From: Verrucomicrobiota bacterium
GTDB taxonomy: Bacteria; Verrucomicrobiota; Verrucomicrobiia; JADLBR01
Direction: 5' to 3'
DNA: 64,000 nt
Assembly (NCBI GenBank): GCA_029560585.1
Contig: JAKQKQ010000270.1
Coordinates: 1 to 64,000, forward strand
The notes below the pieces were generated by a model, which saw nothing but the letters and a program-made list of their open reading frames with translations, was not told the origin of the DNA and searched no databases. Of this stretch, positions 1 to 10,019 are shown piece after piece. Positions within the stretch are counted from its first letter, which is position 1. Every line of letters starts with the position of its first letter. Position numbers and translations under genes: made by a program.

Positions 1-10
1 CCACCGATCC

Positions 11-141
11 GCGAAACACACTCTGCAACCACGAAAAATCCCAGTCTTTGCCAGACCTTTCCCAATAAATGGCTCTCATGGCGCGGTTTTCCCAGAGCCC
101 GGAATTTCACAGCCCGCAAGGCTGTGAAATATCCGGGCTAG
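11..141 (+). repeat. Dispersed repeat family B, copy 1
   Basis: This 130-base non-coding stretch is closely repeated at 12852-12982. Both copies end in a long dyad: the arm starting GCCCGGAATTTCAC at 98 pairs with GTGAAATATCCGGGC ending at 139. A third copy of the dyad alone lies inverted at 53095-53133. No gene is visible between the left edge and the VWA gene whose stop lies at 234. The element is not long enough to encode a transposase. Confidence 0.75.
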
Positions 142-233
142 GCGGCCGGCAGGGAGAATAGAACGACTGCGCCCGAAAAGCTCCCACCGTCGGTCCGACC
201 GCTGTGGGCCAACGCGATCCTGGGGCCTCACCC

Positions 234-1307
234 TTATTTCAGAATCTGACCGCCGGTGGCGCGGCACAAGGCGACGAGAGAAACGTCAGGCGTTTGCTCC
301 AGCGTGTGCAGATAGACGCGCACCTTGGGCTCACACTCCGTCGCAATGAGGCGGAGATGGTCGACGGCCTCGGGAGAGACGGTATCCTGAAAATCGCTGA
401 AGAAGTAGATGGCGTCGGCGAACGCGAAGCGCCTCATGGCGGCGCTCATGGCGTAGGCCGCATCCAGCGGTGATTGCGGGTCAGCACCGGGTTCGGCTAT
501 CCGATGGAACTCGCAGTTGGGCACTTCGATCTCCGCCATCACGCGGATGCCGACACCCTTGGCCAACTCGCGGATCTTCTCCCGGGCCCGCTCCAGTTTT
601 CGGTTCTCTTGCATGGATCCAGAGGCATCGAGCAATACGATGATCGCGTTCGCCCGCACGGTGCCACCCCCCAGAGAGAAACTGCGGGCGCCCGTGCCAC
701 CCCCCACAAGGCCTTTGCCAACACCGCCCAACCCGAGCATCCTGGACTTGAGATCTTCGCCGCCGGAAGGAACGCCTGCCATCGCGGTGGGAGCCGTCGT
801 GGCCAACACGTTGATCGGTTTGCCAGCCGGCGGTTCAAATTTTGACATGGCCGGCTCCGACAGAGGCCTGAGCTGGGGCAACCGCACCGGGGGGGCCACG
901 GGTTTCAGCGGCGGCCCCACGTCGATAAGGATTTCGCGGCTGACCAAATGGGCCTTCCGCGGCGCGTTGCCGCTCACCAGCCGGATGCCCCAAAACAGAC
1001 CCAGGGCGACCACGTGCAGCAGAACCGAGCCGACCAGCATGACCATCAGGACGTCATTCTTTGCGATGGCCCGAGCGATCGGCGAATACGCACGGCGAAA
1101 AACCGCAGCGAGAATACCCGACCGAGCACCGGATCTCTTTCGGGCCCTGCGGCGCCTGGGGCCATTTGCCCTGATCACCGGCGGAGAAGCTTTGTCGTCC
1201 CGTCCTGTTGTGCGCCTTTTCCTCTTGGCCCATCGCCTTGCGCGCGGCGCCTCCACCTCCCGCGCGTCGCCCTTGGTGGAAAGTCGGGCGCCCACGCCGC
1301 TTCTCAC
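234..1307 (-). CDS. Membrane-anchored von Willebrand factor A (VWA) domain protein
   Basis: The 357-residue product has a very basic N-terminus (residues 25-70, rich in Arg and Lys), one transmembrane helix at about 83-108 and a proline/glycine-rich linker. A VWA domain runs from about 220 to the end. The MIDAS motif DASGS is at 227-231, so metal-dependent protein binding outside the membrane is likely. The layout recalls batA/batB-type or TonB-like anchored proteins, but no partner gene is next to it. The start used is GTG and there is no strong ribosome site, so the basic N-terminus could be shorter. Domain call is firm; function is unknown. Confidence 0.7.
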   Translation of the reverse strand: MRSGVGARLSTKGDAREVEAPRARRWAKRKRRTTGRDDKASPPVIRANGPRRRRARKRSGARSGILAAVFRRAYSPIARAIAKNDVLMVMLVGSVLLHVVALGLFWGIRLVSGNAPRKAHLVSREILIDVGPPLKPVAPPVRLPQLRPLSEPAMSKFEPPAGKPINVLATTAPTAMAGVPSGGEDLKSRMLGLGGVGKGLVGGGTGARSFSLGGGTVRANAIIVLLDASGSMQENRKLERAREKIRELAKGVGIRVMAEIEVPNCEFHRIAEPGADPQSPLDAAYAMSAAMRRFAFADAIYFFSDFQDTVSPEAVDHLRLIATECEPKVRVYLHTLEQTPDVSLVALCRATGGQILK

Positions 1308-1530
1308 AGGGCGTGACGCCTCGGCCTGGAGTTTGTCGGACTTGGGCCGACGAACTCTTCTGGCAAAACCGCCTTCTGGTTTGGGTTTCAGAGAGTCACA
1401 ATACCTTTAGCAGCCTTTTGAAAAACATCACCGGATGCAATGCTGGCGCCCCTCCCCCGAATCGCGCCGGGAGGGACCGCGCCATCGCGGGTCACACGTC
1501 ACGACATATCGATGGGGATCCGGCGGGCGA

Positions 1531-2493
1531 CTAAACGGCCTCTATCGTGGAAGGCGGCTTGGGCGCAATGTTGTACGTGACGCTGACGATGCCGGGCACG
1601 TCGCGGATGATTTCGCGCGCCAGTGTCTCGAGCGTCTCGAACGGGAGTCTCGTGGGAGTCGCCTTCCGGGCGTCCACGCTATCCCAACAGCGCACCTCGA
1701 TCTGCTGGCCGAAGTCACGTTTGCCGTCGCGCATGCCGGTCACGCGGTCCGCGTGAAGGATCGCCATGTATTGGAAGGCCCCCGCCCCCTTGAGCAGACG
1801 CTCCACCACGCGCGTCGCCTTGCGAACGGTCTCGATGCGCTCCGGCGTCGCCTCGCCAATCACGCGCGCCGCCAGCGCAGGGCCCGGGAACGGAATGCGA
1901 TCGAAAAGCTCACCCGGCAGGCCGAGGGCCTTGCCGACTTTCCGGACGGCATCCTTGCGGAGCTGGATCAGAGGTTCAATGATCTGGTAACCGAAAGCCT
2001 CCTGCGGGTCGATCCCGAGCTGCTCGAAGACATTGTGCTGGCGCTTGATGCCCGCGACGGTCTCATCCACGTCGGTCAGGATCGTGCCCTGGAGCAGATG
2101 TTTCGCCCCGCTCTCCTTCACGATGCGGCCAAAAACGTGCCGGTAGAAGGTCTGCGTGATGGCCTCGCGCTTTTGCTCCGGGTCGGTGATCCCCTTCAGC
2201 GCGCCAGAAAACTCCTTCCGCGCATCGACGATGTCGACCTTGACCCCGAGCCTCGCGAAGAACCCCCCAACCTCCTGAGGTTCGCCCTCGCGCATGAGGC
2301 CGTTGTCGATGAAGACCGTCTTGAGCCTCTGGCCCAGGGCACGATGGCCCAGCATCGTGACGGCCGATGAATCGACGCCCCCCGAAAGGGCGTTGATCGC
2401 CATCCCCCCGCCGACCGCTTCGCTGATGGCGCTGACTTTCTCGCGAATAAAACCTTCGACGTCCAACTCCCGCACCGTGATTTCTTTTTTCAT
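1531..2493 (-). CDS. guaA: GMP synthase ATP-pyrophosphatase subunit (stand-alone, no glutaminase domain)
   Basis: The 320-residue product matches the C-terminal two thirds of GMP synthase, which converts XMP to GMP using ATP. The PP-loop SGGVDSS lies near residue 37, and the family ending SVTYNIAPKPPSTIEAV is intact, so the dimerisation domain is complete. Bacterial GuaA is normally about 510-525 residues with an N-terminal glutamine amidotransferase; that domain is absent here and in the neighbouring genes. I chose the ATG at 2493 because AAAGGAG sits 7 bases upstream; a longer frame to 2676 has no comparable support. It could instead be the related ExsB-like GMP-synthase family, or depend on ammonia or a distant GATase subunit as in archaea. 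Confidence 0.85.
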   Translation of the reverse strand: MKKEITVRELDVEGFIREKVSAISEAVGGGMAINALSGGVDSSAVTMLGHRALGQRLKTVFIDNGLMREGEPQEVGGFFARLGVKVDIVDARKEFSGALKGITDPEQKREAITQTFYRHVFGRIVKESGAKHLLQGTILTDVDETVAGIKRQHNVFEQLGIDPQEAFGYQIIEPLIQLRKDAVRKVGKALGLPGELFDRIPFPGPALAARVIGEATPERIETVRKATRVVERLLKGAGAFQYMAILHADRVTGMRDGKRDFGQQIEVRCWDSVDARKATPTRLPFETLETLAREIIRDVPGIVSVTYNIAPKPPSTIEAV

Positions 2494-2681
2494 CCGCCAC
2501 TCCTTTCGCTTCAAACCCCCTTCGCCAAGACTTGGGACAACTCTAATTGCCGCACCCCGAGTCAGCAATCCTCTATCGGCGGGTGATGGGATCGTCACCA
2601 CACAAGGCCCGCAAGGCGCGCCCTCGCACCGCTCCGCTCTTTTCTGCTTTCCACCGGTCCCGCCCCAAGGAAACATGCCCC

Positions 2682-4799
2682 ATGATCCGCCGTCTCGCGC
2701 CCGCCCTGCCGTTCCTCGCGATCTTGGCCCTGTCCGCCCCCGCCATCGATGTCAAGGATGTCTCAACCGAGTTCGAATTGCCCTTCCGCCAGGTGCACCT
2801 CGACTTCCACACGAGCGAGGACATCCCCGACGTGGGCAAGGACTTTGATCCCGACGACTTCGCCACGACCCTCCATGAGGCGCACGTGAATTCCGTGACC
2901 GTGTTCGGACGGTGCCACCACGGCTGGATCTACTACGACACGAAGCTGTTCCCCGAGCGCAAGCATCCGAACCTCAAGCGCCCCAACCTCCTCAAGGAGC
3001 AGATCGAGGCCTGCCATAAACGCGGGATCCGCGCCCCGGTGTATGTGACCGTCCAGTGGGACCGGTTCACGACGACCGCCCACCCCGAGTGGGTCATGCG
3101 CAACGAAAAGGGCGAGTTCGTCGGTGACACGCCCGGGCCCATCGACGGTGGCTTCTACCGCCGCCTCTGCCTCAATTCCCCCTACGTCGATTTCCTCAAA
3201 AAACATCTCGCCGAGCTTTTCCAACTCGTGCCCGTCGATGGCCTTTTCCTCGACATCGTCGACGACCAACCCTGCCACTGCGATTTCTGCAAGAAGGGCA
3301 TGGCCGCGGAAGGTTTCGATGTCGCCAAGCGAGAGGACGTCGCCCGATACGCGAGGCAGGCCCTCGACCGTTTCCGGATCGAGCTGACCCATCACATCCG
3401 GTCGCTGGACGAGCGGTGCACCATTTTCTACAACGCCGGCCACATCGGCCCAAAGGTTCGTCCCACGATCGATTGCTACACCCACTTCGAGATGGAATCC
3501 CTGCCCAGCGGCGGCTGGGGCTACACCCATTTCCCGCTCAGCGTTCGCTACGTCCGCACGCTCGGCAAGGACTCGCTCGGGATGACGGGGAAATTCCACA
3601 CCTCCTGGGGCGATTTCCATTCTTACAAGAACCCAGCGGCGCTCCAGTTTGAGTGCTTCCAGATGTTGGCCCTGGGCGCGAAGTGCTCGATCGGGGACCA
3701 GCTCCACCCCTCCGGCCGCCTCGATGCGGCCACCTACAAGCTCATCGGCTCGGTCTATGCCGAGGTGGAGAAAAAGGAGTCATGGTGCCGCAAGGCCAAG
3801 GGCCTAGCCGACGTCGCCGTGCTGTCTCCCGAGGAATTCGTCAACGAACGGGTCCCCGAACCGTCCGCCGGTGTGGTCCGCATGCTCCAGGAGGGCCGCC
3901 AACAATTCGATATCCTCGACTCCAAGGGCGACTTCTCCCCCTACAAGGTACTGATCCTCCCCGACGCAATCGCGATCGACGAGGCACTCGCCACGAAAAT
4001 CACGGATTACCTCGAAAAGGGCGGCTCGCTTATCGCCTCGTACGAGTCCGGTCTCGATGCCGAAAAGGTCCGCTTCCTCCTCCCGCAGCTCGGCGTCACC
4101 AAGATGGATGATTCCCCACTCGACGGCTCGGGCAAACCCGCGCGAGGGCGCAGCTATCCGAGAAACAACTACGCCGACTACATCAAACCGCAGGGGCGCA
4201 TCGGCCGCGGCCTCGAGCCCACGGAGCACGTCATGTACATCCGGGGTCTCCGCATCGCCGCAAACGACGGAGCCCAGACCCTGGCGCCGGCCATCCGCTC
4301 CTATTTCGACCGCACCCCCGAGCACTTCAGCTCCCACAAACAGACACCCTCCTCCGGAGAAGTCGAGCAGCCAGCCATCGTCAGGAAGGGGCGCTGCATC
4401 TATTTTGCCCACCCCATCTTCACGCAGTATTGCCGCAACGCCCCCCGCTGGTGCCGCGTCCTCTTCCTCAACGCCCTCGACCTCCTGCTCCCTGAACCCC
4501 TCCTGCGCATCGACGCGCCCACCACCGCCCTCGCCACCATCAACGTCCAGGCCGCCGAAAATCGCTGGGTCCTCCACCTCCTCCACTATATCCCGGAGCG
4601 CCGCGGCAAGGACTTTGATGTCATCGAGGACATCATCCCTCTCGCCGACATCAAGGTCTCCGTCCACGTCCCCTCCAGACCCTCCAAGATCACGGCTGTC
4701 CCGCAGGGCGAGGACGTTCCCTTCACACTCAAGGGTGATCGCGCCGCCTTCACGGTGCCCAAGTTCGTCGGCCACCAGATGATCGCCATCCAGTTCTAG
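2682..4799 (+). CDS. Secreted glycoside-hydrolase-like protein (GHL6-type barrel plus trimerisation-like domain)
   Basis: The 705-residue product starts with a signal peptide (MIRRLAPALPFLAILALSAPA). A TIM-barrel-like region follows at about 30-370, with motifs typical of hypothetical glycosyl hydrolase 6 and alpha-fucosidase-like proteins: VYVTVQWDRF, DGLFLDIVDDQPCHCDFC and a TGKFHTSWGDFHS loop. Residues about 380-480 resemble the beta-galactosidase trimerisation (GATase-like) domain, with VLILPDAIAIDE. The aspartates in DGLFLDIVDD are candidate nucleophiles. The ATG at 2682 follows AAGGAA by 9 bases. The substrate cannot be read from sequence. The gene diverges from the GMP synthase gene, and its TAG stop coincides with the first triplet of a REP-like repeat. 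Confidence 0.75.
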   Translation: MIRRLAPALPFLAILALSAPAIDVKDVSTEFELPFRQVHLDFHTSEDIPDVGKDFDPDDFATTLHEAHVNSVTVFGRCHHGWIYYDTKLFPERKHPNLKRPNLLKEQIEACHKRGIRAPVYVTVQWDRFTTTAHPEWVMRNEKGEFVGDTPGPIDGGFYRRLCLNSPYVDFLKKHLAELFQLVPVDGLFLDIVDDQPCHCDFCKKGMAAEGFDVAKREDVARYARQALDRFRIELTHHIRSLDERCTIFYNAGHIGPKVRPTIDCYTHFEMESLPSGGWGYTHFPLSVRYVRTLGKDSLGMTGKFHTSWGDFHSYKNPAALQFECFQMLALGAKCSIGDQLHPSGRLDAATYKLIGSVYAEVEKKESWCRKAKGLADVAVLSPEEFVNERVPEPSAGVVRMLQEGRQQFDILDSKGDFSPYKVLILPDAIAIDEALATKITDYLEKGGSLIASYESGLDAEKVRFLLPQLGVTKMDDSPLDGSGKPARGRSYPRNNYADYIKPQGRIGRGLEPTEHVMYIRGLRIAANDGAQTLAPAIRSYFDRTPEHFSSHKQTPSSGEVEQPAIVRKGRCIYFAHPIFTQYCRNAPRWCRVLFLNALDLLLPEPLLRIDAPTTALATINVQAAENRWVLHLLHYIPERRGKDFDVIEDIIPLADIKVSVHVPSRPSKITAVPQGEDVPFTLKGDRAAFTVPKFVGHQMIAIQF

Positions 4800-4920
4800 C
4801 TCGAGAATTCAGATGCCGGGCGGTAGGAGCCTGCCTGCAGGCGATCCCATGCGCGAATCGCGCGCAAGCGCCCTCCTACGTCTCATTTTCACCCTCGGTG
4901 GTCCGGCGGCCGCCGGATGG
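4797..4920 (+). repeat. REP-like repeat family A, copy 1
   Basis: This is a copy of a roughly 125-base element with outer arms GTAGGAGC and (C)CTCCTACG enclosing two small hairpins, then a GC-rich hairpin (CCGGCGGCCGCCGG). Its first triplet TAG is the stop codon of the preceding gene. The rest of the gap to 5075 shows nothing recognisable. Confidence 0.8.
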
Positions 4921-5075
4921 AACCTGGCCAAACGATCCCAGTTTCCCAAATCGGCAGCATCCTGACCCCCCCCGATAATACGACCCACCAACGGGATGCA
5001 CCGTGAGGTTCTTCGGCTCCCACCCCCCACACCTGTCCTTGTCTCTTCCCGCCGATCCGACAACATCACACCCCG

Positions 5076-8000
5076 ATGAAATCGTGTCTTCCCGCGTCGC
5101 TCACCCTGTGGACCACGCGGATTCGTCGGCTCGGTCTGATCGGCCTATTGCTTCCATCCGCAGGCTCCAACCTCCAGGCCGGTGGTGGTCCCCAGAACGT
5201 CCTGCTCGTGGTCAATGGCCAGAGCCAGAGTTCCCTTGCCATCGCAAATGCCTATCAGCAGTTGCGGGCCATTCCGGAAGGTAACATCCTGTACCTGCCC
5301 TCCAGCAACACCGCACCGCTGTACACGACCGGGGCCAGTGCGGATCTGCGGCGCAATCTCAATTCGGGACTGTTCCGCACGAACGTTCTCTGGCCGACGC
5401 TCAATTATATCCGGTCTCGCGGGCTGACGAATCAGATCGACTACATCGTCTACTCCTCCGACATCCCGACCATCATCAATGCCACGTCCGAATCCAACGC
5501 GACTTTAGGCGTCTCGGGAGCCGCCTACTTCTCGCTGACCGCGATGACCGCCTACTCGGATCTCATCGAGCCAATGAATACGGCCTCGAACATGTCATCG
5601 TCCATGCTGTGTTTCCGCGGCACTTCCCGCACCGCCAGCCCCGACACATGGACCACGAATCTCACCCATGCCGCGAACTGGGGCGCCGCAGGACGGAGTT
5701 ATTACATGTCGGCCGTCCTCGGCTGGACCGACGCCATGGGCTCCACGATCGAGGACGCGACGAACATGCTGGCCAGATCCCTTTCGGCGGACGGCACGCG
5801 GCCCACCGGGACAGTTTACATGGACGCCAACAAAGACATCCGCGGCACGACTCGCTCTTGGCAGTTCAGTTCCACGGCCACCGAGTTGACGGGCCTCGGC
5901 ATCACCTCCGAGATTCTGACCACCAATCCGTCGCCGTACTCGATCAGCAACAAGACGAACGTGCTGGGCGCGATGATGGGCGCCGCGCTGCCCTATGTGC
6001 CGGCGGGGTCCTACTATCTCCCGGGCAGCATCGCCGAATCGCTGACCAGCTGGAGCGGGATCATGGACTATTCGGGCATCGGTCAGTTCCGCCTAACGCA
6101 GCACAGCGCCGTGGGCGTGGCCGGCACGTCGGGCACCGTGACCGAACCCTTCGCCATCTCGAGCAAGTTTCCCGCGGCGCGCATGCATGCCCATTACGCG
6201 CGCGGCTGCACCATGGGCGAGGCATTCTATCAATCCGTCCAGCAACCCTACCACTTGCTGATCATGGGCGATCCCCTCTGCCGTCCTCATGCGATCATCC
6301 CGCAGGTCACGGTGACGGGCCTCTTGGATGGCAGCGTGATCAGTGGCACGTTCAACGTCACGCCCGAGGCGACCACCGCCCACACGAACGGGATCGCCTC
6401 GCTGGCCCTCTTCCTGGACGGACTGCCGTTTCAAGAGGCGCCGGTCGGCGGGCCATTCACGATCGACACCACCCAGCTGGCCGACGGCTGGCACACCGCG
6501 CTGTTCGTGGCCTACGAGAATTCCGTGATCCGCACGCAGGGCGATCTGCTCAGGCACTTCCACGTGAACAATCTCGGCGAACAGATCCTCGTCACACCCG
6601 AATCCCAGTCCGTGCTGGCCGGAGGCACAGCCAGCCTGACCGTCACGCCCGGCGGCGGCACCGCCACATCCGTCGAGATCTGGAAGGGTCCACAACGGTT
6701 GGCGACATTGGGTGCCGCGGGCGGCACCACGAACCTCTCGGCCAGCCTGCTCGGACCGGGGCGCAGCATCTTGCGCGCCGTCGCCAACATGGACAGTGGC
6801 GAGGTCCGCAGCGCCCCCGTGACCATCGATGTCGCATCGCCTCCAGACACCAGCCCCCCGACCGTGGAACGATTCTATGTGCTGACTGGCACCAACAGCG
6901 ACATCGCCAGCATGCTCACCAACAAGCCGGCCAACAAGGCGGGCGACTGGATATTCCTTCACATGGTGCCTTCGGAACCCGTCAGCCTGGTCGATCAGGA
7001 GTTCATCATAACGGGCCGGAGCAATCTCTGCCTGCCCTTGAAATGGAACGGCCTCTCCTCGACCAACAAGATCCCGAGTCTCATGACCAGCACCAATCCC
7101 GCGATCTGGCGATATCAGGTGAATGAATCCTTCGATCCCGAGGGGCAGATGCCGATCGTCATTCGCCTGACCGATGGGGTCGGCAACAGGTCCGTCGTGA
7201 CGAACTTCGTCGCCACGGACTACACGCCGCCCGCGGTCACCCAACTGTGGGCGTCGTCCCACATCGTGCTGCCGAACCAGGGCCTGAGATTGCATTTCTG
7301 GGCCAGCGAGAATCTGATGGCAAATCCCACCGTCAGCGTCGCCGCCGGAGGCAACGCGGTTTTCCAATCCCTGACGGATAACCGCTACGCGTACAGCTAC
7401 GTCGTCCCATCAGGCGCGGCCAGCGGCTGGGCGAGCGTTTCGTTCACGAACGTGCTCGATTCGGCCGGCAATCCCTATTCGACGATGATAGAGCCCTGCG
7501 ATTTTGAAACCATGGCCCTCGGCCAGAATCTGACGAACGACTCGCGCTGGAGTGGCCCGACCGGCTCAACCTACAAACCAACAGCCTTCGTCACCAATTC
7601 GCCGACGCCGGGGGGCTCGACGAAGAGCGTCATCTTCCGGGATGAGGCCGCCAGCATGAGCCAAATCTATGGCTTCAAACTTCCAACGCGGCGGCGGTTC
7701 GGCACGGTGGCGTTCGACGCTTCCCTGGCCGACCGCAATCCGAGCGGCACCGCGGAACTGCGCGTCTTCCTTTCGCAGGGGACGACCAGCCGGAGCGAGG
7801 TGCAACTCGCGCTGTCACAGACCGACTCGTCGACGTGGCGCGTGGGCATCAGGGGACCGAGCGGGACGACCTACTACACCAACAATCTGCCGCTCCAGTC
7901 GTGGCACCGCATCCAATTCATGCAGGATATGGGCCTGAACATCTGCTCGCTGTCCGTCGATGGCGTCGCGCTGGCGACCGCTGTTCCCTACACGTCCACA

Positions 8001-8489
8001 TACACCAACCTGCCCTGGGCAGACACGTTCAACTTCACGAACTCCGGCAATGACGAGGACTCGCTTATCGACAACGTCCTCGTCTCCGATGTCCTCGATT
8101 ACATTCGCGTCTCGCCCGACACCGACGCGGACGGCATCCCCGATCTGTGGGAGGAACAGGTCTTCGGCGGTCTGGGGGCCGCGGATGCGGGGAGTGACGC
8201 GGATCACGATGGTCTCTCGGATTGCGATGAATGGCGGACCGGAAGCGATCCCCTCGACGCCCGATCGAGGCTGCGGGGCATCGTCGTCAGCGGACCGTCC
8301 GCAGGCAATGGCCCGACCTTCCGGTTCCAGACGTCGCCCGGCCAAACCTACCTCTTGCAGAAAAGCGCCAACCTTCGCGATCCGTGGACCGATGTGGGCG
8401 AGTATTTCTCGCCCTCGGAAGAATTGACGATCACCGTCCCCCCATCGGCGGATGCCGCCGCATTCTGGCGCCTGCGATGGGTGCCGTAG
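5076..8489 (+). CDS. TIGR03790-family secreted multidomain protein
   Basis: The 1137-residue product is exported. Residues about 45-430 match the TIGR03790 family (NVLLVVNGQSQSSLAIANAY, YSSDIPT, MGDPLCRPH), whose function is not known. Ig-like beta domains follow at about 430-590 and 600-800, and a concanavalin-like (LamG-type) domain at about 810-1000. Two thrombospondin type 3-like calcium motifs lie at about 1014-1062 (DTDADGIPDLWEE and DADHDGLSDCDEW). The C-terminal beta segment ends in FWRLRWVP, as in many Verrucomicrobiota surface proteins. It is probably a cell-surface or secreted adhesion or binding protein. No clear ribosome site precedes the ATG. Confidence 0.75.
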   Translation: MKSCLPASLTLWTTRIRRLGLIGLLLPSAGSNLQAGGGPQNVLLVVNGQSQSSLAIANAYQQLRAIPEGNILYLPSSNTAPLYTTGASADLRRNLNSGLFRTNVLWPTLNYIRSRGLTNQIDYIVYSSDIPTIINATSESNATLGVSGAAYFSLTAMTAYSDLIEPMNTASNMSSSMLCFRGTSRTASPDTWTTNLTHAANWGAAGRSYYMSAVLGWTDAMGSTIEDATNMLARSLSADGTRPTGTVYMDANKDIRGTTRSWQFSSTATELTGLGITSEILTTNPSPYSISNKTNVLGAMMGAALPYVPAGSYYLPGSIAESLTSWSGIMDYSGIGQFRLTQHSAVGVAGTSGTVTEPFAISSKFPAARMHAHYARGCTMGEAFYQSVQQPYHLLIMGDPLCRPHAIIPQVTVTGLLDGSVISGTFNVTPEATTAHTNGIASLALFLDGLPFQEAPVGGPFTIDTTQLADGWHTALFVAYENSVIRTQGDLLRHFHVNNLGEQILVTPESQSVLAGGTASLTVTPGGGTATSVEIWKGPQRLATLGAAGGTTNLSASLLGPGRSILRAVANMDSGEVRSAPVTIDVASPPDTSPPTVERFYVLTGTNSDIASMLTNKPANKAGDWIFLHMVPSEPVSLVDQEFIITGRSNLCLPLKWNGLSSTNKIPSLMTSTNPAIWRYQVNESFDPEGQMPIVIRLTDGVGNRSVVTNFVATDYTPPAVTQLWASSHIVLPNQGLRLHFWASENLMANPTVSVAAGGNAVFQSLTDNRYAYSYVVPSGAASGWASVSFTNVLDSAGNPYSTMIEPCDFETMALGQNLTNDSRWSGPTGSTYKPTAFVTNSPTPGGSTKSVIFRDEAASMSQIYGFKLPTRRRFGTVAFDASLADRNPSGTAELRVFLSQGTTSRSEVQLALSQTDSSTWRVGIRGPSGTTYYTNNLPLQSWHRIQFMQDMGLNICSLSVDGVALATAVPYTSTYTNLPWADTFNFTNSGNDEDSLIDNVLVSDVLDYIRVSPDTDADGIPDLWEEQVFGGLGAADAGSDADHDGLSDCDEWRTGSDPLDARSRLRGIVVSGPSAGNGPTFRFQTSPGQTYLLQKSANLRDPWTDVGEYFSPSEELTITVPPSADAAAFWRLRWVP

Positions 8490-8641
8490 GCACGCGCGCC
8501 CGCGTTGGGCGACCAACGTCTCTCGGCCTCGACCACGCAGTCTACCCCAGTCAAGACCGCCCCCGGACGCCGCGGCCAGCCCCCTTCCCCATCCCCATAG
8601 CGCTTGTCGCCGCCGCCGAGACGACGTAAGATTCTTTACAA

Positions 8642-10003
8642 ATGGCCGCCATGAAGACCCCCACCCGCCGACAGTTCCTGAAGACTGCAGCCGCCGCGAT
8701 CGGCATGCCCGTGATCGTGCCCGCGCGCGTGCTCGGCAAGAACGCACCCTCCAATCGCGTCACGATGGGTTGCATCGGCGTCGGAGGCATGGGCATGCGC
8801 GACCTCCGCGCCGCGATGGCCAACGAGGACGTGCAGATCATCGCCGCCTGCGACCCCGTTAGCGCGTGCGATCAGTATGGCCACTGGTTCAAGGACGGCT
8901 GGCAGGGGCCGTGGTTTGGTCGCATCTCCGCCAAGAACGTCGTCGAAGATCACTACGCGAAGCAGGCCGGACGGGACGACTTCAAGTGCTGCGACGCATA
9001 CGTGGATTACCGCGAACTGTTGGCCCGCGACGATATCGATGCGGTCACGGTCGTCACGCCCGACCACTGGCATGCGCCGATCACCATCGCGGCGGCCCGC
9101 GCGGGCAAGGACATCTACTGCGAGAAACCTCTTTCCCTGACGATCGCCGAGGGCCGCGCGATGATCCGGGCCGTCCGCCATCACGGGCGGATCCTGCAGA
9201 CCGGCACCCATCGCCGGTCGTTCCCCTCCGCCCGATTCCTCTGCGAGCTGATCCGCAACGGGCGCATCGGCAAGCTCAAGAAGATCTACGTCGAGATCGG
9301 CAAGAATCACCGCGTCGGCCCGAGGGACGGTTGGAAGCCCCAGCCCATCCCCGAGTGGCTCAACTACGACATGTGGCTCGGGCCCGCCCCATGGGCGCTC
9401 TATCACAAGGACCGCTGCCTCTATTCCTTCCGCTTCATCAGCGATTACTCGGGGGGCAACGTCACCAACCTCGGCGCCCACATGATCGATCTCGTCCAGT
9501 GGGCCACCGGCCACGATGGCTCGGGACCCGTCGAGGTCGAGGATCTCGGCGGCGTCTTCCCGACGCACGCCCTATTCGATGTGGCCGATCCCGCCCACTT
9601 CCGCTGCCGCTACTCGGATGGCACGGCCTTCGAATGCCACACCGGCGAGCGATTCGCCTACGTGCGATTCGATGGCACCGATGGATGGCTGGCGTTCGAT
9701 GATCGCATCTACGCCTCCGACGAAAGAATCCTCAAGGAAAAGATCGGCCCGGGAGAGATCCACCTCTACGAGTCCGATGACCACATGCGCAACTTCATCG
9801 ACTGCGTGAAAAGCCGTCGCGAGCCCGCCGCGCCCGTCGAGACCGGCCACAGCTCCACGGCCGTCTGCCACCTCGGAAATATCGCGATGACCCTCAAGGC
9901 GAAGCTCGCCTGGGATCCCGCCGCCGAGCGGTTCAGCGGCCCGGCCGCGGATGCCGCCAACCGGATGCTCGAACGCACCTACAGAAATCCCTGGGTGCTG
10001 TAG
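8642..10003 (+). CDS. Tat-exported Gfo/Idh/MocA family oxidoreductase
   Basis: The 453-residue product has a twin-arginine leader (TRRQFLKTAAAAIG). A Rossmann NAD(P)-binding fold follows, with GCIGVGGMGMRDL near 41-53 and the family motif CEKPLSLTIAEG near 160-172. The C-terminal half is the usual GFO_IDH_MocA alpha/beta domain. Such proteins oxidise or rearrange sugars and cyclitols outside the cytoplasm in PVC bacteria; the substrate is unknown. A second in-frame ATG nine bases downstream could be the real start. A second, distant paralogue is at 49065-50387. Confidence 0.85.
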   Translation: MAAMKTPTRRQFLKTAAAAIGMPVIVPARVLGKNAPSNRVTMGCIGVGGMGMRDLRAAMANEDVQIIAACDPVSACDQYGHWFKDGWQGPWFGRISAKNVVEDHYAKQAGRDDFKCCDAYVDYRELLARDDIDAVTVVTPDHWHAPITIAAARAGKDIYCEKPLSLTIAEGRAMIRAVRHHGRILQTGTHRRSFPSARFLCELIRNGRIGKLKKIYVEIGKNHRVGPRDGWKPQPIPEWLNYDMWLGPAPWALYHKDRCLYSFRFISDYSGGNVTNLGAHMIDLVQWATGHDGSGPVEVEDLGGVFPTHALFDVADPAHFRCRYSDGTAFECHTGERFAYVRFDGTDGWLAFDDRIYASDERILKEKIGPGEIHLYESDDHMRNFIDCVKSRREPAAPVETGHSSTAVCHLGNIAMTLKAKLAWDPAAERFSGPAADAANRMLERTYRNPWVL

Positions 10004-10019
10004 GTCTGGAGTGCGTGCC

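Noticed and set aside
517-1410. 297-residue plus-strand open frame
   Set aside because: It is the antisense shadow of the VWA gene; GC-rich DNA gives long false frames throughout this window.
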